From Phoronis australis (lineage: Eukaryota; Phoronida; Phoronidae): a stretch of DNA of 64,000 nt. The stretch is taken from contig NMRA01000089.1 of assembly GCA_002633005.1 (NCBI GenBank), positions 434,001 to 498,000 on the forward strand, written 5' to 3'. The first letter of the stretch is position 1; each line of letters starts with the position of its first letter. Positions 58,201 through 64,000 of the stretch are shown here, piece after piece. The notes beneath the pieces are model-generated. The model saw nothing but the letters and a program-made list of their open reading frames with translations. It did no database searches and had not been told where the DNA came from. Position numbers and translations under genes: made by a program.

Positions 58201-58336
58201 TTGTAAAACTGTATGAAATACTACAAATGCAACTATTAAATTAATAATAACATTTATCATAGCACACAGATGCCTTTTTAGCGTTACATACAAATTGTTT
58301 TGTTTTATCAATTATTTAGGAATCTCATTATTCAAA

Positions 58337-60549
58337 ATGGCAGCCTACACAAAAGAGGAAGTGGCGGTTCACAACACCCAGGACGATCTTTGGATTATTG
58401 TAGACAAAAAGGTTCCGTTTTAGTCAGCTTCTGATTGTAATTGAAATGACACACCTTATCATCTGATAGTGACACTAAGATATCTTCTGAAGAAAACGAA
58501 TCCTCACCGTTTTTTACGCAATTACGTGTCAGTGAGTTGGGGTCACGATCGATTTTCTGATCTCAAAATTTTCTCAAACTTCGACAGAAAGTAAATGCTA
58601 GGTAGTTTGGAAATACTCATAGTTACTAACTGACCTGATCTGGCACTATGTACCCTTATCCTTATTTTTTAGTCCTACTGAAGCATTTAAAAACTCCTTC
58701 AGCGAGTTTTATTTGATCTTTTTTGCGACCTCAGATTGTGTTTGGCTGCCTGGGAAAAATTTCAAGCCGCCACTGCGAGTATCAAAGTTAGACAATAATT
58801 CCCCATAAATTTGTTTCAAAATACGTGTTGACTTCCAAATTTTAAATTGCTTACAGTTTTCCTAGATTTATTAGCTTAGCCTTAGGTTCACAGTTCTTCT
58901 ATTTATTTCATGAAATCAGTGCATTTGCCACACAGCTGTCAGCACACATCAAAAATACACTTAAATTATAACAGGAAATAAAGAAACAGAAGTCAAAATT
59001 GTTTGGCAAAAATCAGGCAAGGTCGGTGAAACACACGTCACCAGTGTATACGATCTTAGAGCGTACGTTCTATGTTCGATTGTTGGCGGGAGGAATCGAG
59101 TTAGAGAAAGAATGTAAATTTATGATGAGAAATTGAGAGAGGTTCACGTAAGACTCTGAGAATGGGGCATGGTACGACCTTTTTTCTTAGTCGACTAATT
59201 TTACGCAGGATCCGGCAACCAACCTCAGATTTCATTTGGCGACTTGGGATTTTTAGTTTTGGCGACCTCAGATTTTGCTTGGCGACCTTGGATTTTTGCC
59301 AAGTCACCAAATGCATGTGATGCTGCATTTTCTCCAGGCTTTGCAGCATCTTGGCTCAATTCGGTTATTCATTTGTTTCAACTATGAATATCAGTTTTCA
59401 CAGTTTTGAGGTAGTGTGGATGTATAACCAACACAGCTAAACTGCTTCAACCTCCTTTTGAAATGCACAGTACACGTGCTGTCTATTTGGAATGAAATTT
59501 CAGTGAGAAACAAGTGCAAGGCATTTTATGGAGTACCAATGTACTGCTGTGTGGTACTAAGGAACAAAGGCAGCTGAGTAGATTGAGAACAAAAAACAGG
59601 TCACCAGTATGATAAGGTAGTAAAGGGACCTGTTACAGGGCTTGACGCTCAACATCATGATAATGCCAACTTCCCAAATGGGAAATGGGGTTGCCAAAAC
59701 AAAGAAACACAATTTGTAGAGGTGATGAGAGGACTGAGCAACACCGTTTTTTCCATCTTTTAAAGTCAAGCGTATAATTCGGTGGTCAACACATCAGTAC
59801 AATTTCTCTGCTTCATTTTAGAGTGTGTTCCCTAAAAGAAACTTTCAAACGCTAATGATTTCAATTTTAATTTGTATATCCAACGCACAAGAAGTAAATC
59901 TATGTAGGACCTAAGTCTGTATATTTAGTAGTCAAATATCTACACAACTATAGAGTTTTAACCCAGTGAAAGAATATGTTTCCAATAATGAAATTGGGTC
60001 TGATGGTCTATTTTAATAAAATGTATCAAAATAGAATGGTACATTCATAGCAAAACAACACTGTACCGTTTACAGGACCAAAATCTCAAAAACGCTGTTA
60101 CGTTTTTTTTACCGGTAATATTTTTGTTTGATGCAAATTTTGATTTTTTTTATATAAAAGTCTAAAAATTAATTTTTGTTAGTATCTTGTGACAAAGTGA
60201 AGCAAATTAAAAACAGTTTGTTTCAGCGTTTAGTAGAACGGTGCATAAAGCATGGTATCTGAAAGTTTCATTTGAATCCGATAGGCCATTTCTGAGATAT
60301 GATGTTCCGAAGTTAATTGAATTTGGACATTCTTCAATGTCCTACATAGCCATAATGAGTGCTTCTTTTTCTTTGCAGATCTACAATGTCACTTCTTACA
60401 TAAGAGAACATCCGGGAGGCACTGCTATAATGAGGAATGCTGGGAAAGATTCCTCTGCTGGCCTGCACTCTTGCATCCCACATCAGATTGTAAAGGGCTT
60501 CATCTTTCAAAAACTGAAAGAGTTCTACGTCGGTGATCTTAAAGAGTAG
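58337..60549 (+). CDS. Small cytochrome b5 domain protein, two exons
   Basis: Exons 58337-58411 (25 codons, MAAYTKEEVAVHNTQDDLWI then IVDKK) and 60379-60549 (56 codons plus TAG); donor GTTCCG, acceptor CTTTGCAG, phase 0. The 81-residue product is one heme-binding cytochrome b5 fold with nothing else: HN..DDLWIIVDKKIYNVTSY, EHPGG with the first heme-ligand His, NAGKDS, then HSCIPHQ, where the second ligand His should lie, and KEFYVGDLKE. No membrane anchor or signal peptide is visible, so a soluble electron carrier is likely; the partner is unknown. Similar short b5 proteins exist in fungi, plants and invertebrates. The start is the only ATG in frame next to the domain. An extra upstream exon cannot be excluded. 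Confidence 0.85.
59200..59330 (+). repeat. Short tandem GGCGACCT(C/T)(A/G)GATTTT units
   Basis: TTGGCGACTTGGGATTTTT, TTGGCGACCTCAGATTTTG and TTGGCGACCTTGGATTTTTG follow each other. Reverse-orientation relatives lie at 4520-4600. In the cytochrome b5 gene's intron. Confidence 0.7.
59890..60360 (+). repeat. Dispersed repeat family A, copy 4
   Basis: GTGCATAAAGCATGGTATCT, GAATCCGATAGGCCATTTCT, GAGATATGATGTTCCGAAGT. Ends about 20 bases before the acceptor of cytochrome b5 exon 2. Confidence 0.8.
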
Positions 60550-61410
60550 TGGATCTGTTGTACAAAACAGTGCCTTGATGTGAAGTACTAATGATTGCTG
60601 TCTGCATGAGAGCACAGTCTATAGACTCACAGTCACCAATATGTTTCCATCCAAACTGTATATCACTGTGATAATTTATTGTTTAGCTGTTGTTGTTAAG
60701 AATTCTTCTGTTTAGCGCACAATATGACGGACAAGTGGAATTTTGTCTTGTAAATTTAGGAGAAAGGTTTATTTTTGTTATTAGCATGAAGTGTATATCA
60801 CATCTATCACAAAACAAATTTAGTATTTTGGGTAGAAAATGGCAAAAATACTCAAATTGTTTGTCCCAAATTTTTTTTGAATTTTTGTGATATTGTTGCT
60901 GGTTTTATTGTTACTTTACGATATTGTCCACATGCATTAGAGGATAATGTGTTGTTTGTGATATAGTGATGAAATTTTGGACGAAAGGAGAGCTTTGTTT
61001 CCTTTTTTGATCAGGAACAAACTATGGTTTGTGAAGTTGTCCTGTGCAATATTGATTATACTCAGAGCCACAGTTAGGTTAGGATCGTAGAATTTCTTAA
61101 AATGAACAGTGTCAAACAGTGTTGGTAGGTGTCAAACAAAAGCAAAGCTTTATGAGAAACAGGATATACTAATAGTCTATTTTGAAAGACTTTTATTTAT
61201 CTACAAATTAACTATTGTTGATTGGTTCTCATTCCATGTTGATGTCGCTGACACATTTTCCATTTATAGTGTCCCTGATTAATATTTGAGGCCTGGAAAG
61301 GTAGTAGATATGCCATGTTCCATATGTAAGTTCTGGGCTTACTATAGATGTTTTTACAAGGAGTACAGTTGTCTCAGTGCAAGTTGTCACAAGGCCACTT
61401 GCTCCACTTA
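60550..61410. other. Downstream of the cytochrome b5 gene, nothing recognised
   Basis: Probable 3' UTR and spacer. No AATAAA found close to the stop. Confidence 0.5.
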
Positions 61411-61688
61411 GTCGCATTTACATGACTCAAACTGTATTGGCGTGAGTCATTTACATGACTCAAACTGTATTGGCGTGAGTCATTTACATGACTCAAACTG
61501 TATTGGGGTGAGTCATTTACATGACTCAAACTGTATTGGCGTGAGTCATTTACATGACTCAAACTGTATTGGCGTGAGTCATTTACATGACTCAAACTGT
61601 ATTGGCGTGAGTCATTTACATGACTCAAACTGTATTGGCGTGAGTCATTTACATGACTCAAACTGTATTGGCGTGAATCATTTACAGG
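61411..61688. repeat. 33-bp minisatellite with paired AP-1-type sites
   Basis: About 8.4 nearly perfect units of TCATTTACATGACTCAAACT plus GTATTGGCGTGAG. Each full unit holds TGAGTCA TTTACA TGACTCA, two exact AP-1/TRE motifs in inverted array. Unit length is a multiple of three, so frames stay open on both strands (11-residue periodic), which is not evidence of a gene. Confidence 0.97.
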
Positions 61689-61746
61689 AAGACTGCTGTG
61701 CATGCTTGCATAAACAATAGCAAATGTCCAAAGCGTGTGTGATGCC

Positions 61747-62745
61747 AGCAGATCACTCGTATTTAATGCTGCTGCGCAATTTTACAGTGATGCTCCCTTC
61801 CGCCTTGCCCCTGTTTGGTTTTGGATGTGTGGTTGAAATAGGAGCAACTGATGGAATGCAACTTGCTCTACCTCTCAAACCAGTGTTAAAAATGGCTGTC
61901 GGGGTGCTAACTTGGTCCTTGTCAGTCGTGTTTACACAAACACTCGAGCCCGATCAATTGTTCCATGTTAGTTGCATCATGACAAATTGTCTCCCATGTA
62001 AATGCGGCTGATCAGAATTTCTATTATAATATTATGCCTTTTTGTGACTATTCCAGATGACATTAGATTTTCTCATGTAGTCTAAGTGTTACCTGGTGTC
62101 TTTTGTTCAGCACGACTATGATGATATGAAGGCCGTTATATCTCACCCTTGAAAGAGATACTATTGGAGTCATTGCTTAGGCAATAATTTCTGTGCACCA
62201 CACAAAAAGAGCTTAGACCAACCTTTTTGATATTGCAGGCAGTTGNCAGCATATCACTTGTATATATGCTGCTGCGCAATTTTACAGTGATGCTCCCTTC
62301 CGCCTTGCCCCTGTTTGTTTTTGGATGTGTGGTTGAAATAGGAGCAACTGATGGAATGCAACTTGCTCTACCTCTCAAACCAGTGTTAAAAATGGCTGTC
62401 GTGGTGCTAACTTGGTCCTTGTCAGTCGTGTTTACACAAACACTCGAGCCCGATCAATTGTTCCATGTTAGTTGCATCATGACAAATTGTCTCCCATGTA
62501 AATGCGGCTGATCAGAATTTCTATTATAATATTATGCCTTTTTGTGACTATTCCAGATGACATTAGATTTTCTCATGTAGTCTAAGTGTTACCTGGTGTC
62601 TTTTGTTCAGCACGACTATGATGATATGAAGGCCGTTATATCTCACCCTTGAAAGAGATACTATTGGAGTCATTGCTTAGGCAATAATTTCTGTGCACCA
62701 CACAAAAAGAGCTTAGACCAACCTTTTTGATATTGCAGGCAGTTG
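61747..62745. repeat. Direct duplication of about 0.5 kb joined by a single N
   Basis: Copy 1 about 61747-62245, N at 62246, copy 2 62247-62745, near identical after the first 25 bases. The open frames inside (LLRNFTVMLPSALPLFGFGC in copy 1) show no known family. Same N-junction pattern as at 56951. Confidence 0.93.
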
Positions 62746-64000
62746 GCACATTGCAGTTCTTGTACTTATCTATTGACACTGTACATGGTGTCATGGAGTC
62801 AATTGTGTTTCGTGCTGATCTTTAAATTCTACTTTAAGATATTGCCCGATGGTGCTAATACAATTACACGTATGATATGGGGTCATAGAAAATGAAAGTA
62901 CGAGGTATGTCATGTGCAAAAGTGATAATTTTCTAAGGTACAATGCTCACAGTTTATATGAAACCCTCTTGAACTTATCTCTCAGTATTCAAAGAATTGC
63001 TATTGAAGTAATTGACAGTGTTATATTTCTGGGCTCCAGACAACAGGAACTTAGGTCAGCCTTCCTTATATTTTGTGTTGTTAGACCATCACCGTGCATG
63101 TACTTATAATTATTTACAAAGTTAAAGGCACCATGGAACACGCTCTTTTTCTTATGCTGATCTCCAAATTCTATTTTAAGATGTAGTATGATGGTGCTAA
63201 TTTATCTGGGTATAACCTGCTGGACTGTAGAACCTGGAATTGGTATGTCACTTGATAAACTGATCATTTCTCACCTGCTGGGCTCACTGTTTTCAAGTAT
63301 GGTGAACTGAAGTACATAAATTTCAGACACTTTTGTGTTGTATGTTTTGTTATATATTGCAAGTAATTACTGGAGATTTTACTGTTTATTGAAACTTCTA
63401 TTTTACTCAAGTATTGGTTGTTGTATATTTTTGTCAAATATACTGTGAAAAATGTAATTGAAATCATGTATCTTTTTATGCTAGACAGTCACAATATTGT
63501 TTTTTCATCAAACAAAAATATTCACATCATATTTTTTGAGAAGAGGGTCGCCATTCTTTAAGTATCTTTTTAGGGAGGGAGGGAAATCCTCAAAGGGGAA
63601 AACCGCTTCATTGAGGACCAGGCAAAATATGCTATGATACAATATAACACAAGAAAACAACAGAAAATATAAGACAGTATTTATGATTTATTCGTTGATA
63701 CATTTTACATACGATTGCAAGACTGTCGTATGGAATCAACAGCGTACTGTACGTCAATAAATAAACCCCTCAGTAAAAATAAAGTGGTGATACATTCCTA
63801 CACTCCGCAGAATACAGCAAGATAAACACATTGTTCTTGTATAAGTATTAGCTGAATACAAGTGCCGCACTAACATTACGCCCTACCTCAGACCACTCTC
63901 TGAAATCCTGCTACCTTAACCCCTCAGTTCTTAAAAATACGATTTTTGTTAAACAAAATAAATATTTTCCAGTGGTACGATGCAGTCACAGTCGTATGAC
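62746..64000. other. Right end of window, no gene recognised
   Basis: Two diverged related blocks (GTGCTGATCTTTAAATTCTA near 62810 and ATGCTGATCTCCAAATTCTA near 63155, each followed by ATGGTGCTAAT). From about 63680 the minus strand shows AATAAA-type hexamers (TTTATT at about 63688), which could be the 3' end of a minus-strand gene beyond the window. This is weak. Confidence 0.4.

Noticed and set aside
61374-61720. Long open frames on both strands with 11-residue repeats, looking like repeat proteins
   Set aside because: They are a by-product of a 33-bp minisatellite, whose length is a multiple of three; no independent coding evidence.
61747-62511. Paired open frames of about 90 codons in the duplicated block, as a possible tandem gene family
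   Set aside because: The two copies are a direct duplication joined by an N, probably an assembly overlap; no known domain.

Overview
This is a 64-kb stretch of an animal nuclear genome. It is AT-rich and carries spliced genes with GT-AG introns, many tandem arrays, foldback elements and dispersed repeats. There are no operons and no bacterial signals. The protein set and the tRNA-like/SINE-type sequence suit a marine invertebrate, plausibly a non-vertebrate deuterostome such as a hemichordate or amphioxus. I cannot fix the species from the sequence.

Layout, left to right. (1) 611-14787, + strand: the last nine coding exons of pyruvate carboxylase (carboxyltransferase domain and biotin carrier domain). 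The gene starts outside the window. (2) 9108-10301, - strand: a rolling-stone-like multi-pass membrane protein lying wholly inside a PC intron. (3) 21553-16767, - strand: a complete five-exon glycine N-methyltransferase gene of 307 codons, with a TATA box. (4) 27011-33961, + strand: inositol-tetrakisphosphate 1-kinase (ATP-grasp family), nine exons seen; the first coding exon was not found. (5) 53076-39653, - strand: a complete coding region for aftiphilin (about 909 residues), six coding exons. (6) 58337-60549, + strand: a two-exon, 81-residue cytochrome b5 domain protein. The genes alternate in strand (PC > < GNMT, ITPK1 > < AFTPH, CYB5 >), so neighbours meet tail-to-tail or head-to-head. 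I see no pathway that joins them. PC, GNMT and ITPK1 are unrelated metabolic or signalling enzymes and aftiphilin is a clathrin/adaptor trafficking protein.

The rest is introns and intergenic DNA full of repeats. The main ones are: minisatellites whose units carry palindromes of bZIP type (TGAGTCA at 61.4 kb, TGACGTCA/TGATGTCA at 10.9 kb and 1.8 kb); a degenerate ~140-bp array in a PC intron whose repeated core resembles a CTCF site; several inverted-repeat (MITE-like) elements; a four-copy dispersed family; and two near-identical direct duplications each joined by a single N, which look like unmerged assembly overlaps.

I found no convincing new multi-gene system. The items most worth a second look are the motif-bearing arrays, tandem arrays lying directly against 3' splice sites in three genes, a changed glycine loop in the ITPK1 protein, and the two N-joined duplications. 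Exon boundaries come from reading frame, GT-AG signals and remembered family sequence; exon phases were checked and sum correctly for PC, GNMT, ITPK1 and AFTPH. No alignment or database search was run.
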